Source of the DNA: Apostichopus japonicus
Taxonomy: Eukaryota; Echinodermata; Holothuroidea; Aspidochirotida; Stichopodidae
DNA: 64,000 nt
Assembly: GCF_037975245.1 (NCBI RefSeq)
Contig: NC_092563.1
Coordinates: 730,001 to 794,000, forward strand
Reading direction: 5' to 3'
The notes under the pieces are model-generated. The model searched no databases. It saw nothing but the letters and a program-made list of their open reading frames with translations, and was not told where the DNA came from. Below are positions 12,453-24,800 of this stretch, one piece after another; the stretch's first letter is position 1, and every line of letters begins with the position of its first letter. A program made the position numbers and the translations under genes.

Positions 12453-12799
12453 CAGGGGTAGGAGCCGGGGGGGGGGCATTGGGGAAACTTTCCACCCAAT
12501 TTTTTCCAAAATAGCAAATGTGCCCTACTGCCAAATAAAATGTGCCCCTTTGATGAATAACTGTCTTTTGGATATCTTATTCTATACATGCTATTTTATA
12601 TAATGGCATATCATATGTTTGTAGCACGGTTAACAACAATCTCAATAAATAGTATTGATAGCATACTAACACATAATATATATTTAAGTGATATGGCCGG
12701 TGTGCATCGGTTTATAGCATAACGAGTGGTGGTTGTGGAATGAGAAAGTGCCCCTCTGATGTTGTGCCCCCCACTTTTTGGAAGCTTCCTACCCCCCTG
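12453..12799. mobile_element. Non-autonomous hAT-like element (MITE) with 8-bp target duplication
   Basis: The 347-bp segment begins CAGGGGTAGGAGCC and ends GGAAGCTTCCTACCCCCCTG, giving imperfect terminal inverted repeats of about 13 bp. Directly outside lie ATTGTACT (12445-12452) and ATTTTACT (12800-12807), which match at 7 of 8 positions. An 8-bp duplication with a CAGGG-type end is characteristic of the hAT superfamily (family knowledge). The interior is AT-rich with G/C-rich subterminal parts and has no coding potential. Confidence 0.78.
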
Positions 12800-12879
12800 A
12801 TTTTACTGCATGTCAGTTCTGCTTTCACAGCGCCCTGTGAATCAATTGTAAGTTGAAACAGGTCCATCACTGGGAGTCT

Positions 12880-13085
12880 CATCTCACTCGAGTCGCATTT
12901 TCTATTGACTTGACTTTACTCGAGTCAGCAACCTAAAATGACTTGACCAGACTTCTAGAGTCGTCAAACCAAAGTGATTTTACTTTGCTAGAGTCATCTC
13001 ATGAAAATGACTTGATTTGAACCGGACTCGACCGTCACTTGACTCGAGTCAAGGTAAGGACTCGTTTGAAAACAAGGGACTCGAG
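12880..13085. repeat. ACTCGAGTC-rich short repeat block
   Basis: The palindromic word ACTCGAGTC and its variants (GACTTGACT, TACTCGAGTC, GACTCGAGTAAAG) recur at least six times in about 200 bp. It is simple degenerate repeat sequence without coding appearance. Confidence 0.6.
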
Positions 13086-13089
13086 TAAA

Positions 13090-13965
13090 GTGAAGATCAA
13101 GAATAGGAATCAAAGTTGGAGGAGATTTAGTAAAGTCAATCAAATTTGCAGATGATAAAGCAATTGTCAATATTACAGGTATTTAGAGTATAGTGCACGT
13201 CCACTTGAGAGGTTAACCGAAAAATAATCAGAAAATAGCACTAAAGCGACCTACTGTATTGACTCTATATGTGTCATTTAATGAGTCATCATCATCATTC
13301 TGTTTAATGTTTGGATGTTGAAGAGGACGATATAAACTACTGATGGTCTAAAATTCTTGACGATTGGAGGCGATTTCAGGCATTTTAGAAAATCTTGGGC
13401 GAAACGAGAAGATTCCACAGAGAGAGCTGGCAGATGGGTTGCGGAGCACTATGATAATTTCTGAGCTCTTCTAGCTCAAAATCTAAACAGTCATGTATTG
13501 GCAAAAGTTGAAAGTGCTGTGATAGCCCAAGCCATCAGCTATCATATGGTGGGTAGGACATGTCAGGTGAAAAACTTCTACCTATGCTCTAGAGGCCTTG
13601 GAAAGTTACAAGTTGAGTGTGTAAGCCAATGGGAGCATTGTATTTTGATGCGACACCTACAGAAAATAGTCTGCAAAGAATGGTAGATGCCATTAATGGA
13701 GCAGCAGAAAGGTTAAGAATGAGAATCAATGAAACCAAGACAAGGTGATGAGGATTACAAGGAGAGATGGAGCTTAGATGAATGTTTGGAAAGGCAATAG
13801 AACTAATGATGAAGTAGAGCATTTCAACTTGTACATGTGGAGTATATAAACGAAGAATGGAGATTGCAGTAAGGAGATTAGAACTAGAGTTGTTTTATGA
13901 GGGAAAGAAGGGGTACTATTGAGACAAAGTTGACTTGAGTCTGAGGAAATGCAATGTGTATGAAG
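13090..13965 (+). pseudogene. Decayed non-LTR retrotransposon reverse-transcriptase fragments
   Basis: Short translated pieces resemble reverse-transcriptase segments of non-LTR elements, spread over shifted frames with stops. At about 13108-13182 a frame reads GGDLVKSIKFADDKAIVNIT, which holds the catalytic FADD box. At about 13540-13572 a frame reads IIWWVGHVR, like the C-terminal WxGHV motif of such elements. At about 13660-13770 a frame reads NSLQRMVDAINGAAERL, followed by RINETKT and, after a one-base shift, VMRITRRDGA. Further on are VEHFNLYMWSI and KVDLSLRK. The order (catalytic box, C-terminal motif, then a second thumb-like region) suggests two truncated insertions. The clade cannot be fixed. 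It is not functional. Confidence 0.72.
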
Positions 13966-15732
13966 GAACATTAAATCTGCGATATTTCTCAAATAGCGTT
14001 TTCTTAGCTGTTTGCGATAACTGTTCTTTCGCGTAAAAAATGGTAATTGGCTTAGACATACGTCACGTATCAATCAGATCAGCCAAAAATATCCCTATTG
14101 GTATCTCTTGGCGTTCCATAAATATCTGAAAGGACTTGATCACGCAATGTTTGCGCAAGGTAAGAAAACACAAAACAGTGTGTATATTGTACGGAGGCTT
14201 AGAAAGAACATTGAAAGAACAACTAAAGTAGCGCTGCTAAGCCGTAATTTCGACATATATGCGGTCTCTTTCATTTTCTTACAATGCTCTTTCTGGGCCA
14301 CCGTAAACTAACCTAAACTTACTGTAGGTGGTACCGTACGTTGTTCGTAGACTAGGAAGCTGTACTGTAGTATTCGTCACACACCTAACACTAACAGTAC
14401 ATAGTTACACTGCAACCTAAGTCGAAACAGATACGCATTTTAAGTCAGCGACAAGAGAACAGAAAGAAGTTGACAAATAATTCCGAAGAACTACCGGGGA
14501 GAACTAACAAAAAGAGAGAAGGACAAAATATTGGTTCACACATCACTGACCTTTGTCTTAAAATGAAGTGGTATGGCCTAACCTAAGCCTTGTGCCTAGC
14601 CTGAATGTCTACTTGAACTTAGTGTCTTTCTAACTAAATGTCTTTATAACTTAGTATGGCTTAAGTACTGTAGGCTATTTTAACTTTAACTTAGTGTAAC
14701 TATTTGCTACTGAAGAGTAACATGGGCCTAATGTTAGTTGTAAATGAAGTTAGCTAGCCTAGGCCCCTAACTTCGGATACATTGTGACCAAAGTATACAT
14801 GACTTACGCCTACAACTTACAACTGTACAAAGTGTAACTTGTGTAACATGCATAGGGCTAAGTTAGGCTAAGTGTGGTGCTGTAGGGGACCTTCGCATGT
14901 CCCCTAAAGTTGCATGACATTACTAGGAACTGAAGTTGCCTTGTTAGTAAATTATAAACACTTTATCAATCGCAATTTAAAGCCTCCATGAAAACGGCCA
15001 AAATTGCCACACTGAAACAAGGAAACATTAAGTTTGTAATTTGTATCTTGAGGCACTTTGGATAACTATTCCATCCATTTAGTGGAATTGTACAGTAAAC
15101 TCTGATGCATGTAGTTTTCCTTGCTTCAAGCAGTTTGACACCCAACCTTTGCAAGTATGATTCTTTCTATTTGTAGTGTAATCTGGTCAAACCATGACAT
15201 AAAAAAACTAGGATAGAACTAAACCAGTGAGCAAAATTAGCAACATTGTCATCACAACTATCCTTCACAAGAACCTTAATGCCCTTACTATTGCAAATTT
15301 TCTGTATACCATCATATCATGGTAAAAGGTCTACACTACAGTAGCACTAACAGAATAGGTAATGCAAGAGCATACTAACATTAAAGGTCAATTCATTTTT
15401 TTTGGTCAAAATCTCAGTAAATCAGGTAGAATATTGGTCTCCCGATCAACAAACAAATTGGTAATACCTATTATTTGAGTCAAACTCTGTACAAATTGAA
15501 AAGAACAACTTGATTAAAGTCAGATTGTTTGAGATTAGAACCATGTGCGAGAGCTGCTGACTGGTGGTCAAACGGCTACAACAATTTCAATGTCGAGCGT
15601 AAACCAAGAAATTATCCTACTGTAACTTGTAATTAAAATTGAATGGGTAAAAACAAAATCAATAACCTTTGAAAGAAAGAAGTTGTATTCGTGGCCTACG
15701 TTTAAAGAAATTAATAAGTTATATTGTCACGA
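13966..15732. other. Non-coding stretch with CTAA/CTTAG-rich low complexity
   Basis: Between about 14290 and 14880 short words such as AACCTAA, AACTTAG and TAGGCCTA recur irregularly. No gene was recognised. A good GTAAG donor follows a small open frame at about 14160 and could belong to an untranslated 5' exon of the downstream receptor gene, but this is only a possibility. Confidence 0.4.
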
Positions 15733-15975
15733 TAGGAGTGTAAGCTCAGGAGTGTTAACACGTAGGAGTGTTAGCTCAGAAGTTAAAGCCGGTGCCTTTC
15801 AGTCATAAGGTCCCAAGTTCGAGTCACTCCAAGATTAATGTTTGTCGTCCAGTTTCAGAGTTGTTGACAATTGACAATTCATAATCATGGAATGTGAATC
15901 TAAGAGACTTATTTCTGTCAGCCGGCGGCTTTGATAAGTCAATGATGGCTTCTTCGCGAGTTCGCAGAAGGATCT
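15733..15975 (+). mobile_element. tRNA-derived SINE, copy 1
   Basis: The 5' part looks like a degenerate tRNA: GGAGTGTTAGCTCAG (acceptor strand plus A-box-like), and GTTCGAGTC at 15817-15825 (B box) followed by ACTCC, which pairs with the GGAGT start. The first about 20 bases of this tRNA-like head are duplicated in tandem with a 30-bp offset (15733 and 15763). A further about 150 bp of unrelated body (GTTGTTGACAATT to TTCGCGAGTTC) reappears in reverse orientation at about 38.6-38.8 kb. A dispersed copy with a shared non-tRNA body marks a SINE rather than a tRNA gene. Confidence 0.75.
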
Positions 15976-17339
15976 AAAATCCATACCTAAATACATGCAA
16001 TGCCTACAAGAATGTTAGTTATGAACTGAAGAAATGGAATGTACCATTATACATTAGGGTATTGTTGGGAGATCTTGTATGCTATGGAAATGATCAGCAA
16101 TAACTTCTACCTTGGTTAGAATATCCCCTCTAGACCCTTACCTGTTTATATGTAACACATTTCTGTACTGCATGTTGCTGATAGAGCCACTACATTTTGA
16201 AAGTGCTTATAGTTATAAATTGCTGCAAAATGGATTTGACCTTGTTCAGAAGATCTCGGTGAGGGACAGGAATAATTGGACACCACAAAATTTGACATCA
16301 AGTTGGCAATCTTTGGGCAAAATCTATACATGAGAAGAAACTTTTTTAGTTTGGAAAGTTTTAAACTGAAGGAAACGTTTTGAACTGAAGGAAATAGAAC
16401 TAACAACTTAAGGAAATAAAAAAAACTTTGAGGAAATTTATTCTGTGCAGAGTATTGCTCAATATTTGTACCGGTTGATGTTGTTTCTAACAATTTGCCA
16501 ACATTTTAAACTCCTGATCAAGCTTGATGGTGCAAATTGTGATTTTATTTATTTTTTAAATACAGTTTAGTATTCATTATCATCACAAAAATCTTAGTGT
16601 TCCAGAGATTTCTTAAAAATGCATATTATTTCTGACACATTTTGCTTCTAGATAGATTTGCTTTTTGCACACTTGAAAAAAAGGACCACAAGTGTCAGTA
16701 ATGAAATGAACTTGGTCTCACATTTTAGGTTTTGTCACAGGTCAACTTCATGCAGGAATTATAGAAATTTCATATCAATATGTTGGGGAGACACACTACT
16801 ATTGTTCAATTTTATGCATTGAGCTATGATGCTTGTTTAAAGCCTCAATTTGAGTGCTACTGTCCAAGAACTGCTGACTGTCCCAGAACTTCCGACTTGA
16901 CCCTAGGGGTCATTAAAAGGTTTTTTTCAGAAAGGTATGACATTACAGTACAGTACATGTGCATACATTGTCTCTGTTTTGTGACTAGGGATAGAAGCCA
17001 CTCTCATTTTAAGAAATTTGATACAAAATACAAAATCTGACTTGACAGGAATTTGAACGTGTCAAATTTTTGACTAATCATGTCAATCATTTCAGCCATG
17101 TGTGTCCAGAGGAGTTAGGCTAGCACATAGGTTAGCCCTAGTGTGATAAAGTGTAGACATTGCTTGTTAACCCAACAGAATTCAACGTTCATGATGCATT
17201 GTCATTTGACTTTGTTATGAGCCTGAACAGTCTTTAAATAATGACGTCAAAGAAGTTATTTTACGGCACTAGGAAACCACATGTGCATCTGGGGGTGTCC
17301 CAATAGCTTAGGCCTATAACTTACACCTCACGTCAGGTG
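15976..17339. other. Non-coding stretch, nothing recognised
   Basis: AT-rich with scattered short open frames. No exon, array or element end was recognised. Confidence 0.45.
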
Positions 17340-17545
17340 GCTATCCAATTTAGTTTTAGATTTTTTTTTAATACTTGGAAGACCATTTCAGATGAGAAAA
17401 CCAAAGATTTTTCCTGGATGAAAGAACAAACCTTACTTATAGCTGGTCAGGGTTTGAACCCACAACCTTCGAGGTGTTCGGTTTCATTGCTTCTAATACC
17501 ACAGACAGTATCTACTGGAACATTTTCCTGGATTTATGTTTGAAC
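17340..17545 (-). mobile_element. Possible tRNA-derived SINE remnant
   Basis: On the minus strand the sequence reads GTGGGTTCAAACCCTGACC at about 17445-17464, a good B-box context (GGTTCAAACCC). A weak A-box-like GGTATTAGAAGCAATG lies about 40 bp upstream on that strand. An A-rich stretch on the minus strand lies downstream at about 17361. It is arranged head to head with the SINE at 17662. A single copy only, so the call is tentative. Confidence 0.4.
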
Positions 17546-17661
17546 GTGTAATTTTCATGGGCTAACTTGTGTCACCTTCATACTTAGTTGTAACGAAGCA
17601 AACCTACTTGGGCAACAGACTTATGGGTAGAGAGAATCGTTATAACTACTCACTCCTTTAA

Positions 17662-17885
17662 GGTAGTGTTGTCATCAAGTGGTTTAGACAATGGACTTGC
17701 GACCTGAGTATTGCAGGTTGGAGTCCTGGCTAAGTCAGTACGTTGTTTCCTTGGGCAAGGCACTTACTCTCCTTTGAGACACTTCATTCTGCAGGTGTAT
17801 AATTGGGAAATAACTTGTAAATACAGTTGGGTGCGCCGGTGTGCGGCTGCACCCTGGAGTGACCTGTGGAGTGATAAATAAATGT
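17662..17885 (+). mobile_element. tRNA-derived SINE with LINE-like 3' tail
   Basis: The head has TGGTTTAGACAATGG (17680-17694, A-box-like) and GCAGGTTGGAGTCCTGG (about 17713-17729, degenerate B box). The body continues with CCTTGGGCAAGGCACTTAC and CTGCAGGTGTATAATTGGG, words shared by many animal SINEs whose tails resemble L2/CR1-type LINEs (family knowledge, from recall). It ends with an ATAAATAAATG simple tail. Confidence 0.68.
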
Positions 17886-18830
17886 GTGCTGAGTTTGTGT
17901 CATAGTCTGGTCTATTGCATATCACATTTTGAACATACCTTGTAAATTTGGTAAAATCACTGCATTAATAACTACTTAAATGACTGATCTACTATCAATG
18001 ATAAACAGGAAACAGTCTGTCAGAGAAATTGTGATATTACCTTCCAAGTTAATCAAAATAGCTGACTTTCAGAAAGCAGGAAATGTAGACAATTCATGCA
18101 TGTTTCCTGGTTGGGTTTGTAGGTTTATGATGTGATATATTTGAGTTGATATGATTTGATGATTTTTTGACCAAATTAGACTGGGCTCTTCTCTCATGTT
18201 GTAAGTTTAAGTGAAGCTTCATCAGCAGAAGTCTTAATTTTAGTTGGCATGGGTTATTGACGGTTGTCTGACAATTTGTGGTTAACAAGATTGGATTTAC
18301 ATGGCAGCACTGTAATGTGCTTTGGGCAAACTAAGGTTATGTCCTAATTCTGTATAGGATCTGGTGTGTTAGACTTGTCATTCAGGATAGGCTAATTTAC
18401 AAATACTATGAATTTGTATGAAATTATTTGGATGCAATTCTTCCATTTTCTCAATTCCTTCCAATTTTAATGGAAGTGTTTATTCCACATCTTTTTTGTT
18501 TTCACCTTGGGAAGAAACCTGCAAACACTGCCATATGTTAAAGAGTGTTAAAGTAAGAAATTAACATGTAACAGTGGGGCAAACTTGCTTTGAGGTCGGC
18601 TTAAAATATGCTGGAATAAAAAGTTGAGTGACCATTATTTTGACTTTCCTAGCATATTTTAGTGCAGAACTAGTGACCTGTAGTCAGTCAACAGTTTCTG
18701 TGAGCTGTGATATGTAGTTATATGTTAATCTGTCAATATTCTGGATAAGCTTCCTACCGTCTGTCACTCTCCCGTAAAAGATTGACTTCTTGACTAACAT
18801 TTGATCTCACTTTTTGGTTCACAGATTTTC
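17886..18830. other. Upstream region of the LRP12-like gene
   Basis: The start codon at 18831 is preceded by a TTCACAG acceptor-like site ending at 18824, so an untranslated exon probably lies further upstream. I could not locate it, and I see no promoter that I can defend. Confidence 0.35.
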
Positions 18831-18885
18831 ATGTTTGTAAAGAAACTTCTCTCAGTGGACTACGCCATGTATTCTGTTTTTCAAG
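18831..18885 (+). CDS. LRP12: LRP12-like coding exon 1 (start of signal peptide)
   Basis: ATG at 18831 opens [18 protein letters not shown] and the exon ends before GTGGG in phase 1. Joined to exon 2 it makes a basic start plus the hydrophobic stretch [13 protein letters not shown], a plausible signal peptide. A noncoding leader from 18825 probably belongs to the same exon. Confidence 0.62.
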
Positions 18886-21800
18886 GTGGGTTTTCTTTGA
18901 ATGTATTCACAAGCTTAGCTATTTTAAATGTTTTGAGCTTTTCTGTATTGAATCATAAAATCAAATACCCTTTGATTTATATCCTCTTCTATTTTTATTC
19001 TCTTGTCAGTATTTGTCATGATAACAAATTGCATGTGTACTATTTTGTGTACACTCTCTCAGTGAAAGGTGGAAAATCGCTGTGACTGATTCCACCACGC
19101 TCCTCCCATGCAGCTTAATTTCTATATGTATCAAAAAGTCGTCACATAAACAGGGTGACTAAACAGTCATAGTGTACAGTACAGGGCAAAGTTTTAAAGA
19201 TTATTTTCTGCTTGTGCCTTGAACAACCAGGGTGTACCTTTTGATTGTCCTTGCAGGGCATTTTGGGTTACAAGTCCAAACATAAAGTGTAACAAAGTTA
19301 CAAAGACTGATCAATATGGTAAAGAGCACTGAAGGGAAGATGTGTTGGTATGGGGAATGTGACACCAGTTTAAGGCCTTTATAAACTCCTCTTTGGTTGG
19401 ATCATAGGCCTACCAGTATTTTGTTTTGTATCAGTAACTTTAGAGTAACCGAGGGTGAAAACAATAATATATAAAAAGGTAAAATATAATCAAATTTGAT
19501 GCAAAAAACTAGTCGTACACCTGATGACCTCCAAAGCTGATTTTTAATAGTTGTCTGAACGGGAAATTAATAAAATTGACTAAGTTGGGTACAGTGTACA
19601 CACGGAGGGCTAGGCTTAATGTTACCCCTAATCACTGTGATTGTAGATTGATACAGCACTGATGTATTTTTATGTTTTAAATGAAAAGGAGTTGTAACTT
19701 TGACCAGTTTTCTTGAAATTTAGCTTAAAGAACAGGTAATGGATGAATCAAGCAAAATTACTGTACCTATTGTATTACTTAACAATGGGACTTATTCATT
19801 GTGTTGATTGCAATTATTTGCGTTAAGAAGAGGGAAGGGGGGGGGGGCACCATACTTTACAGCATCAAGTTAGCAATATCCTTAAATAAAAATGCTAATT
19901 CTATGGAAATTCCTTCATTTCCAATGTGCTTAAAAAAAAAAGTGTGCTATAAAAAAAAAAAAAATAAAAAATAATAACCATCTTTTCATGTTGTTTGTAG
20001 TATTACCAATTTTTTCGTTTCATAACTCAGGTGTTTTACTGTCAGAATGAAAGTGCTTTGTGAGTGGTATCACGAGTTAGAAGATGTGTTCCCCTTCTCC
20101 CCCAATTATTGTTTCATAATTTTGTTATATTTTCCTACAACAAAAGGATTTTTTTTAAATGCTTTAACTGGCCTTAACCTGGTTTGATTGTAGTTAAGAA
20201 TAAATTTCAAACTATATACATAGGCTATGAACTTCAATTTGTTGAACAAATTATGATTTACAAGTAACAAACACAAAACAAAAACTGAAGGAAACCAACT
20301 GGATGGACAACCTTAGTTACTGAACCACTGTCCTTTAAGCAACCGCAGAGACGGAGTGAAATTGAGTTTTCATTTGTCGTAAATATTGTGGTTGTTTAAA
20401 TCCAATTAATTTTTCTCTATCTTTTCAGGTATTCTCTTTCTATATCTCATGTGCCAGTGTCATGGAAGTAAGTACAAGTGACTCATGTAGTCTTAAAGTA
20501 TATAATTTTCTTTTCTGGACATTTAACTCTCATTTATTAACCAAAAAAAAGGAGAAATTTTACATTTTACCGGTTCCTAGTAGGGCAAGTTTTTTCAAGA
20601 ATGAAAGTTGTGTAGAACACAGATTGGCATTTTTGTCGTGGGAGGTGTTTTGGGGGAATTTTCATGGTTTTGCTGTCAGGTTACCACCATGCTAGGGGAA
20701 ACCTTGAAATTTGTGACTTTGCAGCCTCTGGATTGGAAGCTAACCTTTGCTGTGGCTTACAATGGCCATGGTACCACTTAAAAACCTTGTTGTTATCCAA
20801 AAGACTGCATTGCCCTCAGTGGTTGACACATGATGATTTTTTGCTGGTCTGCTAGGGATTAGCATTTCATTATGAATGACCTTAAATAAAGAAGAACCTT
20901 GCATAAATCTTTTGCACATGCATGTATGTATATCAGGATGTTATTTTTAACTCCACGTCTCATGCAAATAGACATTACCGACTTAATATGTTGTTTTGAT
21001 TGAGTAACTACGTGCTTGCACATTAGATGTATACTGTCTATATAGGAGCAAACTGTTACTCATTTTGCTGTAGTTTAGATCCCTGAGAGAATACACTTCT
21101 TTTTTCACTGAATCAATCCAAATCCATATCTCACCTGATGAAGGCTCATATTTTTAATCAAATTTTCAGGCTTATGGTTGACTTAGAATTTGACTGAAAA
21201 AGTCTTTTTTTTTTTTCTTTAAAAAATAAATTAACAGGAAAACTAAAGACCAGACACAGTAGAACTTTATGTAATGAAATGAAATTAGCAAATAGACTTG
21301 AATATCTAAAATAACCTTGACTTCATGTTTTGAGTGACGTGGCCTTGATGATTAAAGCTTCAAGTTGAAGCCAGTTTCAAGTAATTTAGATCATTAAATT
21401 GATTAATATAATCACTTAAGTTCTTATTCATGGTGAATTAGTAATTAGTAGGATTAGTTCAAGTTTAGTATTTCCCAAGAGTTAGGAAGCCAACAGAAGC
21501 TCATATTAAATCTTATCAGTGATCATTTTTTCTATTTTTACACAATGGTATATTTCTGTACATTTTTCACCTCCATCAATGATTCCATTTTTACTCCCTC
21601 TCATCCCTGCCCCATATCTTCGCAATAGCCTTGGTGCCGTTCCATTTTGCTCGCTCTGATCAGTCTAATACAGCAGTCTGTCCTTCCGTCTCTGTTAAAT
21701 GTCTGTCTACCTAGGTCTGTTTTTAGTTTCGATTGGCCCGGAAGACTTTTTTACCTACGCAAGCAGTTTGCAGCAGATAATGAAGCAGTTTGTTTGTCTG

Positions 21801-24800
21801 TTCATTATTTTTCTGAATCTTTTCTTGCTTGACAGTTCTTAAATGTGGCGATGGCCAATTAAGTGAACCCTCAGGCTACATCTCCAGTCCAGGCTTTCCC
21901 AATCTTATCACAGCATCTGGAAACTGCAAGTGGAAAATACATCTTGGAACAACAGATTTCTTAACCATCAGGTAACTTAGATATAGTATTTCAATCCCAG
22001 GAAGAGTTTTTTTTTTCTTCTCACAGAACATACAATTTTAGACTTGCTTGTGGTAGACAATATGCCTGAGAGTAAATTAGTTTATGATGGCTTCAAAAAT
22101 GTTAAAAGTTTACCCTAGCAATCAGTCCAAATCTGCAACGCAAATTGTAATTGCAGTCAAAGGGTTGACTGCGTCTGGAAAAAAATTAAATAGAAAATAA
22201 AATATAATTGTTTTTAAGATTGCGTTTCAAATGTTGTGAAGGCCGGTCATATTGAAAGTTGAAGAAGAGAGACATGTTTTTCCTCAACAGAGTTCACATT
22301 TACTGAATTTCGACATGCAAAATGGGGACTTGGGAAAGAGATGTAGTTGATTTAAAAAGGAAAATGTTGTCGCTCATTGCAGTTTAGAGATAAGTAAGAC
22401 CAGTCTCAAAAGTGTACATAGCATGGCTTCATGATAAATATTAATTTGACAAAACTTTCCAGCAGAGCTGCTGCAGTCCAGTCCATCAGGTCTGAGTTAG
22501 ATTCTCAGATCTCCAGGTCTTGAGTCAAGAGAACCTGAGTCCAAACCCTGTCAGAATCCAGCCAGTACTCACAATTAATGTTACTAGTTGTTCAATGATA
22601 TTGGTACCTTGATTGGTTCATCAGCATTATACCATTCACTGTTCTTTTCGTTAAATCCTGTAGGGTCAAAAATGAAGACTACTCCCACCTGAGTTAACTA
22701 TAAATATCTTCCAATGTCAAAAATGATGACATAACATTACAACATAGAAAAAAAAGCAATGTAAAATTATGTTATTATATGTTATTATACTCTGCATTAC
22801 AATCATGCAGTGCCCTACATGGAAATGAAATTGATAAAAGTTAAAAGTTAGATCCATTTGTTACAGAGGTGCAGATAGAGTCAGGACTTGTAGTAAGTAT
22901 TAAGTCAATACAGTCATGCCCAACGGGAAAGAATAACTGAGAGTATGCCCATTTGTTACGCATGTACATGCATCTTGCTAACAGTTATTAACCGATGTTT
23001 ATTAAAGGGTGCCATCCAACCAAGCCCAAAATCAACAGAGGATGTCGTCATATCGGTACTATCTAGAAACATAGGATGTTGCAGTCTATGACTACAGATG
23101 GTTAGGGTACCATGAGTAGATCTCTAGCAGTATACATAAAATTGTTAGGGTACCATGAGTAGATCTCTAGCAGTATACATAAAATCATTAGGGTACCATG
23201 AGTAGATCTCTAGCAGTATACATAAAATCATTAGGGTACCATGAGTAGATCTCTAGCAGTATACATAAGATCGTTAGGGTACCATGAGTAGATCTCTAGC
23301 AGTATACATAAAATCGTTATGGTACCATGAGTAGATCTCTAGCAGTATACATAAAATTGTTAGGGTACCATGAGCAGATATCTAGCAGTATACATAAAAT
23401 CATTAGGGTACCATGAGTAGATCTCTAGCAGTATACATAAGATCGTTAGGGTACCATGAGCAGATCTCTAGCAGTATACATAAAATCGTTAGGGTACCAT
23501 GAGCAGATATCTAGCAGTATACATACAATCATTAGGGTACCATGAGTAGATCTCTAGCAGTATACATAAAATCATTAGGGTACCATGAGCAGATCTCTAG
23601 CAGTATACATAAAATCGTTAGGGTACCATCAGTAGATCTCTAGCAGTATACATAAAATCGTTAGGGTACCATGAGTTGATCTCTAGCAGTACATATATAA
23701 AATTTCGTCAGTAACTATTGCAGCAAAGATCATCTGTAACATATTCTTGAAATTTCAAATCAATCGAACTGTTTTAAGCATGCCAACCTGGTTTTTCCCG
23801 AAAAGAAATGTTTTTGTTCAGCAAAACTGCACGAGCAGAACCAACGCATGTTCGCATTCTTGTGAGTGATTCGTTTGGACTTGTCACTTTAATTCAGTGA
23901 TACGTAAGCGATGCAGAACACTCCCATTAGGACCGATATGATAGCGCCCTCTGTCGAACCGCTCGAGACAGCAATTGACCCCATCGTCTTTCTTGTTAAT
24001 GCTGGAGTTTGTTATCATCTTATTTTTCACTCACATTTATTTAAATTTTCCATGTTCAGTTTTGAGACTTTCGACTTTGCAAGTACTTCAACGCATTCCA
24101 GATTAGCAATCTATCCATCCCTTGGTGTCAATGATAGGACAGGGTACTCCGTATCTGACCCACCAACGTCACCCTATTTTAGTGCCTCACATGGTTCCAC
24201 TATTGTCATCTCTCTGACACTGGAAGCGTCTGATGTTGGTTCCAAATTTAACTTGACCTATATTAGAGGTAAGAATAATAAAATATGTTATTTCATTGCT
24301 AATATTTTTCTCATCAAATTCCCCCCCCCCCCCCCCAATGAAAAAATAGAAAACAAATATAGAAAGAATAGAAAAAGGGAGAAACCTGTTGTGTAAGATA
24401 ATCTTTAAAATACATTAGGTTTGCCATATTAGGACTTTATTCAAAGAGTGTGGTTAAACTCTGTTGCGACAAACTGAAAGTTATATTTTTGTATGCTTCA
24501 TCTTCCAAAAAAACAGTTTCTGTCGACACCAAGACCCAAAAGTTTGCTAGCATCACTACTGTAATACTAAACGAAACAGTGATATTATTTTTAACTGTGC
24601 AATGAGTGTCAAGTAATCGCTGCCTGTTTGTGGAATCAACCAGTCATAATTTAGAGATATTCTCTGATATCATTCTTTCCAAAGGACCAAAGGATCTGTT
24701 ACAGAGCTGTCCCAGCCACCAGTTTAAGTGTAGCAATGGCAAATGCATACTACCCAGCTGGGTGTGTAATGGAGAAAACGAATGTGAAGACGGCTCTGAC

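Noticed and set aside
15763-15830. Possible functional tRNA gene
   Set aside because: A- and B-box-like parts exist, but the anticodon arm is poor, the 5' end is duplicated, and a second copy shares the non-tRNA body, which indicates a SINE.
23911-24396. Single long open frame including the CUB1 second-half exon
   Set aside because: Only 24060-24268 is exon; the rest reads into introns on both sides (poly-C run and Lys-rich end).
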